A stretch of 64,000 bases of DNA from Lepidurus packardi (taxonomy: Eukaryota > Arthropoda > Branchiopoda > Notostraca > Triopsidae). Shown here in pieces: positions 9,469 through 21,500 of the stretch (position 1 is its first letter; each line of letters starts with the position of its first letter). The position numbers and the translations under genes are program-made. Below the pieces are notes generated by a model that was not told the origin of the DNA, did not search any database, and saw nothing but the letters and a program-made list of their open reading frames with translations. The stretch spans positions 310,001-374,000 of the forward strand of contig JAKZAN010000054.1 in NCBI GenBank assembly GCA_023053545.1, given 5' to 3'.

Positions 9469-11680
9469 ATGAAAATTAAATTATTTTATGCTCTTTTGCT
9501 ATTGCCTTTAGCCGGATTTTCGCAAACAGTAAAAGACAGTACTGTAACCAAGCTCAAGGGAAATTCTTATTTCTAACAAAATTCCCGAGAAATATGGCGA
9601 ATTGCCCAATCAGATCGAGGTAATTACTTCAAGACAAATTGATTTTCAGAATTTTCAAAGTACGGCAGAAATGCTTTTTTAATTCGGGAGCCTTATTTGT
9701 ACAAAAATCACAACAAGGTGGGGGAAGTCCCGTAATTAGAGGCTTTGAAGCGAGTAGGGTTCTGCTTACTGTTGATGGTGTTCGGATGAATAATTTGATT
9801 TTCCGATCAGGGCATTTACAAAATGTAATTACCGTTGACGAAAACATGGTAGACAATGTTGCTGTTTTCTATGGACCTTCTTCAACCTTATTTGGAAGTG
9901 ATGCCTTGGGCGGAACAATTGCCATGAGTACAAAAAATGCTAAGTTCCGAGCGGAAACAAATGCAAAACTGACAGGTGAAATCATCACAAGATACAGCAG
10001 TGTTAACCAAGAAAAGTCGGCTGCATTGCATTTAAATTTTGCAGCCACCAATTTTGCTTCATTGTCTTTTTTTTCGTTTAATGATTTTGGTGATTTAAGA
10101 ATGGGAGCCCGTAAGAATCCTAATGGCGACTTTTTTGGCGACAGACCACAGTATGTTTTGACGGTAAACGGACAGGATCAGCTGGCGGAAAATAGCAATT
10201 CATTATTGCAGGTTGGTTCTGCATATAATCAATATAACTTTATGCAAAAGTTTCTTTACAGTGCAAGCAGTGGTTTTTTGCATTCCTTAAATTTTCAGTA
10301 TTCAACCACAAGTAATATTAACAGATATGACCGATTGACCGATCCAACGCAATCAGGATTAAAGTTTGCAGAATGGTATTATGGTCCACAAGAGCGATTA
10401 TTGGGTATTTATACAATTCAGAAAGAAAAGGCGCTTTTTAGTAGTGATTTGAAAGTCAATTTTGCATATCAGGATATTAAGGAAAGTCGCCACAATAGAA
10501 GATTCGGGAATTATAACCTGCAGCACAATGAGGAGCATGTCAATATATGGTCTGTTTCTGTCGATTTGGTTAAGAAATTTAAGAAGGCCGAATTGTTTTA
10601 TGGTTTGGAATCTTATTATGAAACTTTGTCCTCTTCAGCTTTCGCAAGAAATATAAACACTGGCGTTTTAGCAGCCTTAAAAACGCGCTATCCAAATGGT
10701 GGAAATGTTATGACGCGGAGCGATTTGTATGTATCATACAACAGTAAATTGTCCGATAAAACTTTTTGGAATGTTGGAGCAAGAACTGGCTATACCACAT
10801 TGAAAAGTCAAATAGATGATATCGTCATATTTCCGCTGCCATTCTCAGAAATTTCACAAAACAACATCACTTTTAGTGGTTCATCTGGAGTTACGCATAG
10901 TTTATCCAGGCGCCTAACGCTAAAAACGAATCTAGCTACAGGATTTCGGTCTCCTAATGTCGATGATTTGGCAAAGGTTTTTGAATCGAAAGCGGGCAGC
11001 GCCAATGCATTGGGAATATTAATTGTTCCGAATCAAGATTTAAAACCAGAAAAAACAATCACAGCTGATTTTGGGATTGCAATGCAGACATTTTCGAAAA
11101 AATTTAAAGTGGAATGTACTTATTTCTATACCCGACTATTTGATGCGATTGTTACTGATAATTTTGAATTTAATGGCCTTAATATAGTCAATTATAATGG
11201 TTTTGATGCAGAAGTGAAAGCCAATCAGAATCGCGGAAAAGCTTTTGTAACCGGATTTTCAACAACTCTAAACGCGCAGATTATGCGAGATCTATTATTG
11301 AGTGCGAGTTTCAATTATACGTTAGGAAAAGTCATTGAAGATGACACGAGAAAGCCTTTAGATCACATTGCACCACTGTATGGTAAAGTTGGTTTAATGT
11401 ATACAAAGCCAAACTTTGCAATTGAATTTTATATGTTGTATAACGGGACGAAATCAATTGCTGATTATAGCAGCAGCGGCGAAGATAACGCCCAATATGC
11501 CCCAAGTGCAGGGATGCCGGGTTGGGAAACCTACAATTTGAAGTCAAGTTTTCAAGTGTTAAAAGGCATGACGTTTTCTGCAGGAATTGAAAATATTTTA
11601 GACATTCAATATCGGGTCTTCGCTTCTGGAATCAATGCGCCGGACGAAACGTCTATGGTGGTTTAAAATACCGCTATTAA
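9469..11680 (+). pseudogene. TonB-dependent outer membrane receptor, three frameshifts
   Basis: TonB-dependent receptor of about 735 aa when joined. Signal peptide at 9469 (LFYALLLLPLAGFSQ). The plug domain follows: NKIPEKYGELPNQIEVITS, GGGSPVIRGFEASRVLLTVD, GVRMNN and FGSDALGG. The barrel has a TonB-receptor ending. Breaks: one extra G at 9558-9560, one extra T in T6 at 9675-9680, and a lost base near 11638-11642. The last shift hides the true C-terminus GRNVYGGLKYRY, ending with the aromatic residue expected for barrel assembly at 11680; the uncorrected frame stops at 11666. Substrate unknown; Bacteroidota receptors of this length often take iron chelates or vitamins. No SusD partner is present. 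Confidence 0.85.
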
Positions 11681-11838
11681 GCCGAAAACAATCCTACTAA
11701 ATTAATATGCTTTGAGCGAATTGCATGTGGACTTACAATATGCGTACTATCATTAGTAAATATATTAGCAAAATTAATGTAGTAAAATTAGTACACAAAT
11801 AAATTATAATGTAGTTTTGTTTTTTTAGACCCCATTTT

Positions 11839-14800
11839 ATGAAAAGAATTCTAATACTGCTAATTTTAGCATACTGCACCGCTTATGGGCAAAAGTCCAG
11901 TTATTATCCAGAGCCCAAATATCCTGAATTGTTCAAAACGTTGAGTTGTCCAGTTGAAGATAGTGATCCAGAATGGATAAAAAAAATGTATGATAAAAAC
12001 CCTAATTTTTTTGAAATCACAAATTTGTATGATACTTATTACCAGACGCATGCTTTGGTAAAAACTACACATACTCAAAATTACAAGGAATTTTTTCGTT
12101 TGGTAAGTTCAAATCGTTACTATGACGAGAAAGGCTTTATCATTATAGATGAAACAGAAATAGACGCTGAACGGGTAAAAAGAAGTATGAAGCCCGTTGC
12201 TAATGCCCGCAACAATACTTCTTTGTGGAGGCACGTAGCACCTAATGAAACTTTTGAAAGTAATGGAAGAACGAGGTCTGAGCACGCACATGTCTCAACG
12301 TTCACTCAGTCAAAAACAAATCGCAATTTACTTTATTGCGGAACGGAAACAAGTGGTGTTTTCAAATCTATTGATAAAGCCAATAATTGGACAGAAGTTG
12401 GTGCAGATGTATTTGCTTTTGGAAGTGTCTATGCTATAAAAGTCGATCCCAATAATGAAAACATAGTCTATGTTGCTAATAATACGCGTCTTTTTAAATC
12501 GATTGATGGCGGCCAAACTTGGACTTTGTTGTTAACGAGTACACGCATTATGGACGTTGAAGTCAGTACTTTAGATTCGAATATTGTATACGCTGGCGGC
12601 TATTTTGGACTATTACGGAGTAGCAATGGTGGAATTACTTGGAATGCTGTTACAGCCGATGGCCAAGGAAATGTTTATGATATCGAATTTAAAAGCGATG
12701 ATCATACCACAGTTTTTATCGCAAAAGATAATAATGTGATTAAAAGAACAGAGATATGGAAGTCTACAGATAATGGGCTAACTTTTTCACCGAGGCTTTC
12801 GGGATATTTTTCACCGAGTAATGCTAATGGCATAGCAAGTAGCGTTGGCGGAGCATTAATAGCCAATACGCTTGCGGATCCGAATCGGTTGTATGTCTTG
12901 TTGTTGGGAAACGATACTGATCCTGCAATCGATATCAATTTTATTGGAATTTATAGAAGCGATGATGCCGGAGAAAGTTGGACTTTGCCATGGGATTCTA
13001 ATAATGATGGTATTCCAGATAATGATCCGGGCGGTCCTTATTCAACGACACGTTGGGCGATGTCCGCTAACGGTGTGAGTGGTGGGTATCAACAAGGATT
13101 TTACAATACTGGTATCGATGTGTCGGACACAGATCCAGATTTGTTTTTGGTCGGTATGATTAATACGTTTAGATCATCTGACGGTGGCAAATCTTACAAA
13201 AGGCATGGCGGAAATTTCTGCACCGATTGTTCAAACCGTTACCGGCATTTGGATATGCAAAAAGTATTCATTCAAGGCTCCGATGTATTTGTTTGCACTG
13301 ATGGCGGTGTGGATTTGTATGATGCGAATCTGGATTTTGTAGATTCAAAGAATAAAGGAATAACAGGAGCAGATATTTGGGGCTTTGGCCAAGGTTGGAA
13401 TGAAGATGTAATTGTAGCTGGGAAGTATCACAATGCCGGCATGCTATACCACGAGAATTATCAAAATGGGCAAGCACTAGCAACAGGTAGTGGAGAACCT
13501 GCGACAGGATATGTAAATTTAGGCGAAAACAGAAGAGCATATTTAGCCGATATAGGGGGCAGGCTCATGCCACCCACACTGATAGGAACCGTATCGAGTA
13601 TCCCTAACCTGACAATGTTTCCAAATAAAAAGACTGAAATTGTAAATGATCCACGGTGCTGGAATCACATTTATTTGGGTAATGCAAATAATCTTTGGAA
13701 GAGCACTGATTATGGTCAAAATTTCACCCTTGTTAACGCCTTTGGAACCAGCGCACATGCTGTCCGAGGCATACAAATTTCTAGAAAAAATCTGAATCTA
13801 ATGTTTGTCATACACGATTTGGGTTCGACCGTAAAACTATGGAGAAGTACAAATGGAGGAGTTTCATGGGCAGAAGTTATGTTGCCAGCTAGCGCAAGCG
13901 AGTTGTCAATGAGCTTAAACGAGCAAGATGAGTTGTTTATCTCAACTAATGCTTCCGGGAATAGTACAACAAAAGTTTTCAAGTCTACAAATTTTGGGCA
14001 AACGTGGACTAATTTGACCACGGCGGTATTAGATGGATATTTGATAGAAGATACGGAAGTTCAAGAAGGAACAAATGGAGGGGTTTATGTTTTCAGCGAA
14101 AGGAGGGTGTTTTATAAGAACAACACAATGCCTGATTGGGTCGACTTTTCTGCTGGACTTCCTGTAAGTCATAACCTATGGATTGCCAAACCTTTTTATA
14201 AATCAGGCAAAATTAGAGTAGCTGGTGGTCGAGGGGTTTGGGAGCGTGATTTTTATGAGCCATCGGTTCCACAAGCGCAACCTATGGTTTCAAGTCGTGA
14301 AGTGCTTTGCAATAGACAGGTGCTGCAATTTGAAGACTATTCAACTCTGAACCATACTGGCGCTACTTGGTTGTGGAGTTTTCCAGGTGCAGCAAGCGTT
14401 TCATCCACAACAGTTAGAAACCCCGTAGTGACCTACACAACTGAAGGTAGCTATGATGTTACCTTAACTGTAAGCAATCCCCAAGGAACCAGTACCAAAA
14501 CTGTTCAAAACATGGTGTCGGTGCCTCGAAGTTGGTGTGTGCCAAAACCTTATGCGGAAAACGCTGCGGTTTTTAATGGTGTTTCTAGCCAAAGACTTAC
14601 CAAAACATTTTCGCCAGCAAAATCTAGTGCCAATTTTACAATTTCGGCTTGGATAAGACCAGATGGAATTCAATCAAACTTCTCATCGGTTTTCTACAGC
14701 AATGGTGGCGGATTATCACTTGACTTTAGAAATAGTCGAAATGAATTGGGTACGCACGCTGGAGGTCAATGGCAGTATAATTCAGAGCTTATGGTTCCAA

Positions 14801-16257
14801 AAGACAAATGGTCATATGTTGCCCTGATCTATACCCCTACAAGAATAACAATAGTTTTAAACGAACAATCTGTTGTTAGAACTGGTAGCTTTGCATCAGT
14901 GAATATTACAGATCTTGACTTGGGAATTCACAACCGCACTAGTACACGTCAGTATAAGGGTTTGATTGAGGAATTCTGCATTTGGGATAGGGCCCTGACA
15001 CTAGATGAGCTTAGACTTAATAGACACCTTACAAAAGTAGGCAATACAGACCCATCTCTTTTCGCGTATTATCAATTTAATGACATTGATAATTCTTTAA
15101 TTTTTGATACTAAGGGGCCTAATGATTTGACTGCCTTTAATGGCGCGACGATTACTGCATCGAGCTGTCCTGTGGGGCCAGGTGTTTCGCAAAAGTTGAA
15201 CATTACACAAAACAACACAACGTTTAATTTTAGTGACGCAAAACTTAAATTCACCAACTCAACTTCAAATTTTAACGGTGATGTCTATGTAACAAGATTG
15301 AGTGCAGATCCATTTAGAAGGCCAAGCGCTGGTTATTATTTGAATCCTGATTATTATATCATCGAGAACTACGGATCCAATGTCGCTGTATCAGCGTTGA
15401 CGAATTTGGAATTTTCGGAATTTGTAAATTTGGAATCCTTAACTAATTCACAATTAAAGTTATTTCAACGCGATCGCAATGGCGACGAAAGTAGTGAATG
15501 GATAGACAAAGGGAATCCTACGTCGGTTAATGGCTCAGTCTTAAATTTTGCGAATGTCAATATAACTAGTACCATTCCCATTAATAATGAGGCATCAGCC
15601 AACACGCTTGAGCAGTCTTCAGGTCAATTTTATATTGCCTCTGCACTTCCGCTTCGTGGCGAAGCAATCGGCCGAACATTCTCTGTGGATGCTTCAAACC
15701 GTCGAGTGGGTATTGGCACGATTACGCCGGCTGCAACATTGGATGTGGAACAAACCATGTTGTTAAGCAAAGATGTGCCTGCGAACATGCCAATATCCTA
15801 CGCATCAAATTCGCCAGAATCTCCGCTCTATGTTGATCGCACCACTGGATTGGTAACCTACGAACCAGTTAGCTTTCCAAGTGTTACGGGTGGATATAGG
15901 CCAAATACAAATTATGTTGTGGCCACTTTGCCCACTAGTAACACAATTGTTAGGGTTAAAATCATAGCACATACGGATGCTAGTAATGAAGGTTTTAATG
16001 GTGATGCAAATAACTATGCTGTTGGCGATCTTGTAATCGTTGGGCGGGGTACTTCTAGTCCTATTCGCTTTGTGAGCGCAAATATAAGAAATACTGCCGG
16101 GGGGCCTCGAACCTTAACCGTTAATAGCGCAACGCAAGTGGGCTGGTCTGGTGGTCAAGGTAGTTTCACGCTAACCATAAACCAGACCACAGGTGAGCTC
16201 AGCTTTACTAATCCATCAACAACTTCTTATCTTTTTGAGGTCATGGGCGGGATGTAG
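11839..16257 (+). CDS. Large secreted protein with sortilin/BNR propeller, PKD and LamG domains
   Basis: A 1472-aa secreted protein. A signal peptide (MKRILILLILAYCTAYG) leads to a propeller with repeated Asp-box type motifs across residues about 150-800 (SIDGGQTWT, SSNGGITWN, STDNGLTF, SDDAGESWT, STNGGVSWAE, STNFGQTWT). A PKD domain follows near 830-890 (WLWSFPGAASVSST ... YTTEGSYDVTLTVSNPQG), then a LamG/concanavalin-like domain near 910-1060 (FTISAWIRPDG, LIEEFCIWDRALTLDE). The C-terminal part has VGIGTITPAATLDVE and a module shared with the next protein. I see no type IX sorting domain at the C-terminus. Probably an extracellular adhesin or glycan-interacting protein; exact role unknown. 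Confidence 0.85.
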   Translation: MKRILILLILAYCTAYGQKSSYYPEPKYPELFKTLSCPVEDSDPEWIKKMYDKNPNFFEITNLYDTYYQTHALVKTTHTQNYKEFFRLVSSNRYYDEKGFIIIDETEIDAERVKRSMKPVANARNNTSLWRHVAPNETFESNGRTRSEHAHVSTFTQSKTNRNLLYCGTETSGVFKSIDKANNWTEVGADVFAFGSVYAIKVDPNNENIVYVANNTRLFKSIDGGQTWTLLLTSTRIMDVEVSTLDSNIVYAGGYFGLLRSSNGGITWNAVTADGQGNVYDIEFKSDDHTTVFIAKDNNVIKRTEIWKSTDNGLTFSPRLSGYFSPSNANGIASSVGGALIANTLADPNRLYVLLLGNDTDPAIDINFIGIYRSDDAGESWTLPWDSNNDGIPDNDPGGPYSTTRWAMSANGVSGGYQQGFYNTGIDVSDTDPDLFLVGMINTFRSSDGGKSYKRHGGNFCTDCSNRYRHLDMQKVFIQGSDVFVCTDGGVDLYDANLDFVDSKNKGITGADIWGFGQGWNEDVIVAGKYHNAGMLYHENYQNGQALATGSGEPATGYVNLGENRRAYLADIGGRLMPPTLIGTVSSIPNLTMFPNKKTEIVNDPRCWNHIYLGNANNLWKSTDYGQNFTLVNAFGTSAHAVRGIQISRKNLNLMFVIHDLGSTVKLWRSTNGGVSWAEVMLPASASELSMSLNEQDELFISTNASGNSTTKVFKSTNFGQTWTNLTTAVLDGYLIEDTEVQEGTNGGVYVFSERRVFYKNNTMPDWVDFSAGLPVSHNLWIAKPFYKSGKIRVAGGRGVWERDFYEPSVPQAQPMVSSREVLCNRQVLQFEDYSTLNHTGATWLWSFPGAASVSSTTVRNPVVTYTTEGSYDVTLTVSNPQGTSTKTVQNMVSVPRSWCVPKPYAENAAVFNGVSSQRLTKTFSPAKSSANFTISAWIRPDGIQSNFSSVFYSNGGGLSLDFRNSRNELGTHAGGQWQYNSELMVPKDKWSYVALIYTPTRITIVLNEQSVVRTGSFASVNITDLDLGIHNRTSTRQYKGLIEEFCIWDRALTLDELRLNRHLTKVGNTDPSLFAYYQFNDIDNSLIFDTKGPNDLTAFNGATITASSCPVGPGVSQKLNITQNNTTFNFSDAKLKFTNSTSNFNGDVYVTRLSADPFRRPSAGYYLNPDYYIIENYGSNVAVSALTNLEFSEFVNLESLTNSQLKLFQRDRNGDESSEWIDKGNPTSVNGSVLNFANVNITSTIPINNEASANTLEQSSGQFYIASALPLRGEAIGRTFSVDASNRRVGIGTITPAATLDVEQTMLLSKDVPANMPISYASNSPESPLYVDRTTGLVTYEPVSFPSVTGGYRPNTNYVVATLPTSNTIVRVKIIAHTDASNEGFNGDANNYAVGDLVIVGRGTSSPIRFVSANIRNTAGGPRTLTVNSATQVGWSGGQGSFTLTINQTTGELSFTNPSTTSYLFEVMGGM

Positions 16258-16311
16258 AGTACCGTAGATAATCAATTAATAGTACGATAAGAAATTTAAT
16301 TTACATAAATA

Positions 16312-17154
16312 ATGCGTATAAAAAACATAATTATAGCACTAACACTTCTTGTTAGTGTTGGGGGTTTTTCACAAGTAGGTTTTGGCACGACAACACCAAG
16401 TGCAAAGTCAGTTTTGGATTTAACGGCAACAAGCAGAGGCTTCTCAATGCCTAGAATTAAAACTGCACAGCGAATTGCTATTGCGCCAAATGCCACAAAT
16501 GAAAAGGGAATGCAGGTATACGACGTTGCAGAAGAGGGTCCGTTTTTCTGGAACGGTTCAACATGGATGCGCACAGAAAGAACTATTTTTAATTCTGATG
16601 GATCGCTTTCAGGTAATAGGGTCATAGAGATGCCAGAGGTTAGATTGGCTTTTGTGCCCGTTGGCGTAGCTCTGGTCAATCAGTTTTCTCTAGGCAATAC
16701 GATGCCAGCTGGAAGAGCTAGTTTTTCCATAAATCCAAACCAGAATGATAAACAGACAGTTGGCCCACCATTAAGCAGAACTTTTGAATCCGTAGAGCCA
16801 GATACGCGCCTTGTAGTGGGAGAATTGCCAAAAGCCAATAATAAGGCAAAAGTCCGAATGGAATGTCGTGTCAAGGGTGGCACGAGTTCGGCACCATTTG
16901 ATTCGACTCCGGATTTTTCCGGGGATATTCTGGTAGAGGGCACTGCAAATCAAGGGAAAGCTAAATTTGTAAGTGCAGAAATTGCAGACCAAAATGGATT
17001 GCTGAAACCGTTACTGACCAATACCGAAACAGAAATATCGTGGCTTAATGATACGCAAGGCGTTACCACGCTAACACTTGAGCCAGAATCAGGTGTTGTA
17101 TTCATCGCCAGTACATCGCCAACAATATCTTATAAGGTGGAATTATTGGAATAG
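16312..17154 (+). CDS. Secreted protein sharing the C-terminal module of the upstream giant protein
   Basis: A 280-aa secreted protein with signal peptide (IIIALTLLVSVGGFSQ). Residues about 22-80 match a motif common in Bacteroidota cell-surface proteins: VGFGTTTPSAKSVLDL, GFSMPRIKTAQRIAI, MQVYDVAEEGPFFWNG. The C-terminal ~110 residues align with the end of the 1472-aa protein (KVRMECRV... / VRVKIIAHT...; KFVSAEI / RFVSANI; TEISWLNDTQG / TQVGWSGGQG). The gene lies 54 bases downstream and is followed by a terminator, so the two form one unit. They may be partners on the cell surface; this is inference. Confidence 0.75.
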   Translation: MRIKNIIIALTLLVSVGGFSQVGFGTTTPSAKSVLDLTATSRGFSMPRIKTAQRIAIAPNATNEKGMQVYDVAEEGPFFWNGSTWMRTERTIFNSDGSLSGNRVIEMPEVRLAFVPVGVALVNQFSLGNTMPAGRASFSINPNQNDKQTVGPPLSRTFESVEPDTRLVVGELPKANNKAKVRMECRVKGGTSSAPFDSTPDFSGDILVEGTANQGKAKFVSAEIADQNGLLKPLLTNTETEISWLNDTQGVTTLTLEPESGVVFIASTSPTISYKVELLE

Positions 17155-17181
17155 CATATAAAACCACAACAGTTTTACCAC

Positions 17182-17225
17182 AAAAAAGCAAGCCCACGAT
17201 CGAATTTTGGCGCTTGCTTTTTTTA
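17182..17225 (+). terminator. Terminator after the secreted-protein pair
   Basis: Stem AAAAAGCAAGC / GCTTGCTTTTT with an 18-nt loop, followed by T-rich sequence. It lies between convergent units and could serve both strands. Confidence 0.75.
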
Positions 17226-17374
17226 TGACTGCAGCGACCGAAACAGGACTAGCACTTCGCAAGAGCAATATTGACTGTTTGTTGTTTATCATCATTTCCG
17301 ATTGATAAATGAAGATGCTAATTCCAAAGAATCAGGGCGTTCATACTATTCTTAAATCTCAATGCTATGGCCTC

Positions 17375-18496
17375 TTATTCTTCAACATTTTTCATTTTCA
17401 TTAGCAAAGAATAAGCACCTTTTGTCACCACTGCTTCTTGAGTCAATTCGGTGGTCAGTATTTCTGTGAATCCATTTTCGGAGTTGCCAACTGAGACTTC
17501 TTTGATTTCGAACTGCTTATTTTTTTTCGCTAGAAAAATGTAATTTTTACCTTCAAAACTCACCAGCGCCTCAGACGGAAGGACGTTTGATTGTTGACTT
17601 TTAAGCTCGACTTCAGCATTCATATACATTCCCGGCAGCAATGCTTTGTCATAATTCATGAAGTGGCAATGCATTTCCGTACTTCTGTTTTGGGAGAAAT
17701 CTTTCCCAATTAAGATGATTTTACACGCATATTTTTTCTCAGGATCTGTGTTGGTGTAGGCGATTAGCGATTGCCCAATTGCCAATTTGTTCACGTCTTT
17801 TTCAAAAACGGTCAATGCCAAATGGATATCGGCAGGATCAACAATTTCGAATAAAATGTCACTTGGGTTTACATATTTGCCGATGTTTACATTCACTTTT
17901 GAAACAAATCCGCTTATCGGTGCATACACATTTATACTTTTTGATATCGATTTGGCGGTTACGCCATTCGGATTGATACCCGCGAATTTTAATTTTTCCC
18001 CATAAGATTGAACCAAAACAACGAGCGAATTGTATTCGGTTTGCGCTTGCTGGAATACTTTGTCACTGCTGGCTTTGCTCTGATTGAGCTCTTTTTGCCG
18101 TTCAAATTCTGCTTGCGCGTATACGATTTTTGATTTTGCCAATAGATAATCTTCCTGCAATTGGATGTATTGCTGGTCTTCCACGACACACAAAACCTGG
18201 CCTTTGCGTACGTGCATGCCTTCCAATAGGTTGGTGTATTTTAAGTAGCCGCCCATTGGAACACTAATCGAAACCAAACTTTGCGGCGGTACATCGATTT
18301 TGCCATTTAATTTCAGCGTTGCAGAGATTGCTTTTTGCTCGATTTTTCCGAGTTGAATGCCCGCGTTTTTTATTTGTTCATCGGTTAACGTTGTGCTGTT
18401 TTCGTTTGAAATCACTGCGGCTTCATTTCCACTTTTTTCTTTTCCACAGGCGGAAAGCAAGAGTAAAGCGGCGATACTTAGAAGTATATTTTTCAT
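17375..18496 (-). CDS. RND efflux periplasmic adaptor (CusB/CzcB-like lipoprotein)
   Basis: A 373-aa membrane-fusion protein of the HlyD/CusB group that links the inner-membrane RND pump to the outer-membrane channel. The lipoprotein signal is IAALLLLSACGKEKS, with the lipobox Cys at about residue 17. Two half-barrel-sandwich segments (LVSISVPMGGYLKYTNLLEG and NVYAPISGFVSKVNVNIGKY) flank a helical hairpin, followed by a beta-barrel with FEIVDPADIHLALTVFEKD. It lies downstream of the pump gene on the same strand with a 44-base gap. Typical substrates of the family are Cu+, Ag+, Zn2+, Co2+ or Cd2+. Confidence 0.88.
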   Translation of the reverse strand: MKNILLSIAALLLLSACGKEKSGNEAAVISNENSTTLTDEQIKNAGIQLGKIEQKAISATLKLNGKIDVPPQSLVSISVPMGGYLKYTNLLEGMHVRKGQVLCVVEDQQYIQLQEDYLLAKSKIVYAQAEFERQKELNQSKASSDKVFQQAQTEYNSLVVLVQSYGEKLKFAGINPNGVTAKSISKSINVYAPISGFVSKVNVNIGKYVNPSDILFEIVDPADIHLALTVFEKDVNKLAIGQSLIAYTNTDPEKKYACKIILIGKDFSQNRSTEMHCHFMNYDKALLPGMYMNAEVELKSQQSNVLPSEALVSFEGKNYIFLAKKNKQFEIKEVSVGNSENGFTEILTTELTQEAVVTKGAYSLLMKMKNVEE

Positions 18497-18540
18497 AGAT
18501 GTTTGTTCGTTTAAAAATTGAAATTGATCGAAAATTGTTT

Positions 18541-21500
18541 CTATTGCGTCAGTGAATTGAGTTCAATTATTGCACTGTTTAATTTCCGAATGGCTTCGAT
18601 ATAATTGCTTTGTATTTCTATATTTTGGTTTGTCAGGATAACCCATTCGAGATAATTGATGTCGCCGTTGATGAATTTTTTATTGGCTGCGTCATTCAAC
18701 AAAGCTACATTTTTTAAGGCTTTATTTTCGTAGAAAGCGACTGTTTCTTGATGTTTTTTGAGCGCTTGAAGGGATTCGTCATATAGGCTTTTAAGCTTCA
18801 ATTTTTCGCTGTTCAGATTGTTTTCGGCAATTTGACTGTTGATTTGCAAAGCTTTTTGTTTGTTGTTTATAGCCGAATTGAACAATGGCAAGGCGATTCC
18901 AAACTGGCCATAAAGTCCGTTATAGCTGTCTTGCAATACGGAAGTTGAGTTGAAAGTCTGCCAATAAGCGCCGCCGATTAGCTCTGGTAATTTCTTCGAT
19001 TTTTCGAGTGCAATTTCTGCCTGGCTGCTATTAAGTTCTTGTTCCTTCAACTTGATATTGGGTTGATTTGTCAACGAATTTTCATCAACATTATGGTTGA
19101 GTTCCATTTTGAATCTGCTATAAATCGGAACAAAAGTATTTTCACTGTTCAACAAAAATCGAAATTGTGCTTGTAGTATTTTATAGTCGCTTTGAACCTC
19201 CCGAAGCTGCGCTTTGATTTGGCCCGATTGATTTTCGGCAGTTGCTTTTTCCAAAATATTACTCTCGCCTCGTTCGAATCTTAACGATGATTTTCGTAGA
19301 AATTCTGTGTAAATGCTGTCACTTTTCAGTAAAAGTTTCTCTTTTTCTGCGGCATACATGATTTCATTAAACAGGCCGCTTACTTGCTTAATCAATTCCT
19401 TTTTTTGCAAGGCTTCATTCCATTCTCCGTAATTTGCTTGCGCTTTCAGGAATTGCTTTTGGCGTCTGTATACAGTAGGAAAATTAAGATTTTGCGAAAC
19501 ACCCACTTTCAGGTCATTAAGATTGCTGTTGAACTGCCCATACTCGCTCACGATTCCCGTTTTTGGTAGGTCATATCCTGTTTTGGACATCTGCTGCAAG
19601 TAGGCCGAATTCAATTGCTGGTTTTTATATTTCACATTATTTTGCAGCGCAACTTCAAGGGCCTTCTCCAATGTGATTTTTTCCTGCGCGTGACTAGCTT
19701 GAAAGGAAAACAAGCATCCGGTGGCAATTAAGATGACCAATAAATTTGTATTTCCTTTTTTTATTTTAGATGGGTTTTCAAACATGATATATAAGATTGG
19801 CAATACGAATAAGGTTAAAAATGTAGCAATGAGCAATCCGCCAATTACGACAGTTGCCAATGGTTTCTGAACTTCGGCGCCAGATCCGTTGCTTAATGCC
19901 ATCGGCAAAAATCCAAGCGAAGCCACGAAAGCTGTCATCAAGATTGGGCGCAGTCGAATTCTTGTGCCTTCCAAAACGATCTTTTTTAAGTTTGTTTCGC
20001 CCAAACTCTTAATGCGGTTAAATTCTGCTACCAGTACAAGTCCGTTGAGAACCGCGACACCAAATAGCGCAATGAAACCAACACCCGCGCTGATGCTGAA
20101 CGGCATTCCGCGAAGTGCTAAGAAGAATATTCCGCCAATCATCGACAATGGAATAGCCGAATAGATGAGCAGTCCTTGCTTGATGGATTTGAAGGCGAAG
20201 TATAAAAACAAGAAAATAAGAATCAACGAAATGGGCACTGCAATCATGAAGCGTTGTTTAGCCGCATTTAAGTTTTCGAAAGCGCCGCCATATGTGGCAT
20301 AATAGCCAGCGGGAAGTTTCAGCTGGTTATCGACTTTTGCTTGGAGTTCATGCACAATACTTTGCACATCGCGCCCGCGAACGTTAAAGCCAACCACGAT
20401 GCGGCGTTTGGCGTCTTCACGCTGAATTTGATTGGGTCCTTCTGTAATCGAAACTGTGGCCAACTGCGACAATGGGATTTGCGCGCCGCTTGGCGTTGGG
20501 ATTAGTAAATTCTGAACATCCGACAGATCTTTTCTTTTTTCGCCTGCCAAACGAACTACGAGGTCAAAACGCTTTTCGTCTTCAAAAATTAGTCCTGTAC
20601 TTTGTCCTGCAAATGCCGTGTTTACAATTCTATTGATGTCTGCTATGTTGAGGTTGTATTGGGCAATTGCTGGTCGGTTATAGCCGATTACGATTTGTGG
20701 CATTCCGGTCACTTTCTCGACATACAAATCTGATGTGCCTTCGACTGAGCCTGCAATTTTACCTAATTTGGCTGCATACAGTGCTAATGTGTCGAGGTTT
20801 TCGCCAAATATTTTACAAACAACGTCTTGCCGTGCGCCCGTCATCAATTCGTTAAATCGCATTTGGACTGGATACTGAAAACCATACGAAACACCGGGAA
20901 CCGCTTCCAGTTCTTTTGCCATTTTTTTTGATAATTCATCAAAAGTTGAAGCCGATGTCCATTCCGACTTGTCTTTCAAGATCACCATCATATCGCTGGC
21001 ATCAATTGGCATTGGATCTGTTGGCACTTCTGAACTGCCCGTTTTGCCCACAACTTTTTCCACTTCTGGAAATTTATCCAATAGTATTTTTGCGCCTTGG
21101 GAAATAGCTGTCATGGAAGTTTGCAGATTACTGCCTGTTAAGACCCGGGTTTCGACTGCAAAATCGCCTTCTTCTAATGAGGGGATAAATTCGCCGCCCA
21201 GAAAAGATAAGGTGATTATGGAAGCAACAAAAAGAGCCACAACAACTGCCACAACCGTTTTGGGAAATTCCAATATTCTTTTAAGATGTTTTGTATAAAA
21301 CCCCACTACTTTTTCCATCAAACGATCCGAGAAGTTTTTGTCGTCTGAAACGTTTTTGTTTAAAAACAGTGCGCTTGCCATCGGGATGTAAGTTAGCGAT
21401 AGGATGAAAGCGCCAATTAGTGCAAATGCTACTGTTTGCGCCATGGGTTTAAACATTTTGCCTTCAATGCCTTCTAGTGTTAAAATTGGGATGTAAACCA

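Noticed and set aside
19889..21298. Plus-strand open frames opposite the metal pump
   Set aside because: They are antisense shadows of an intact RND gene with no signal of their own.
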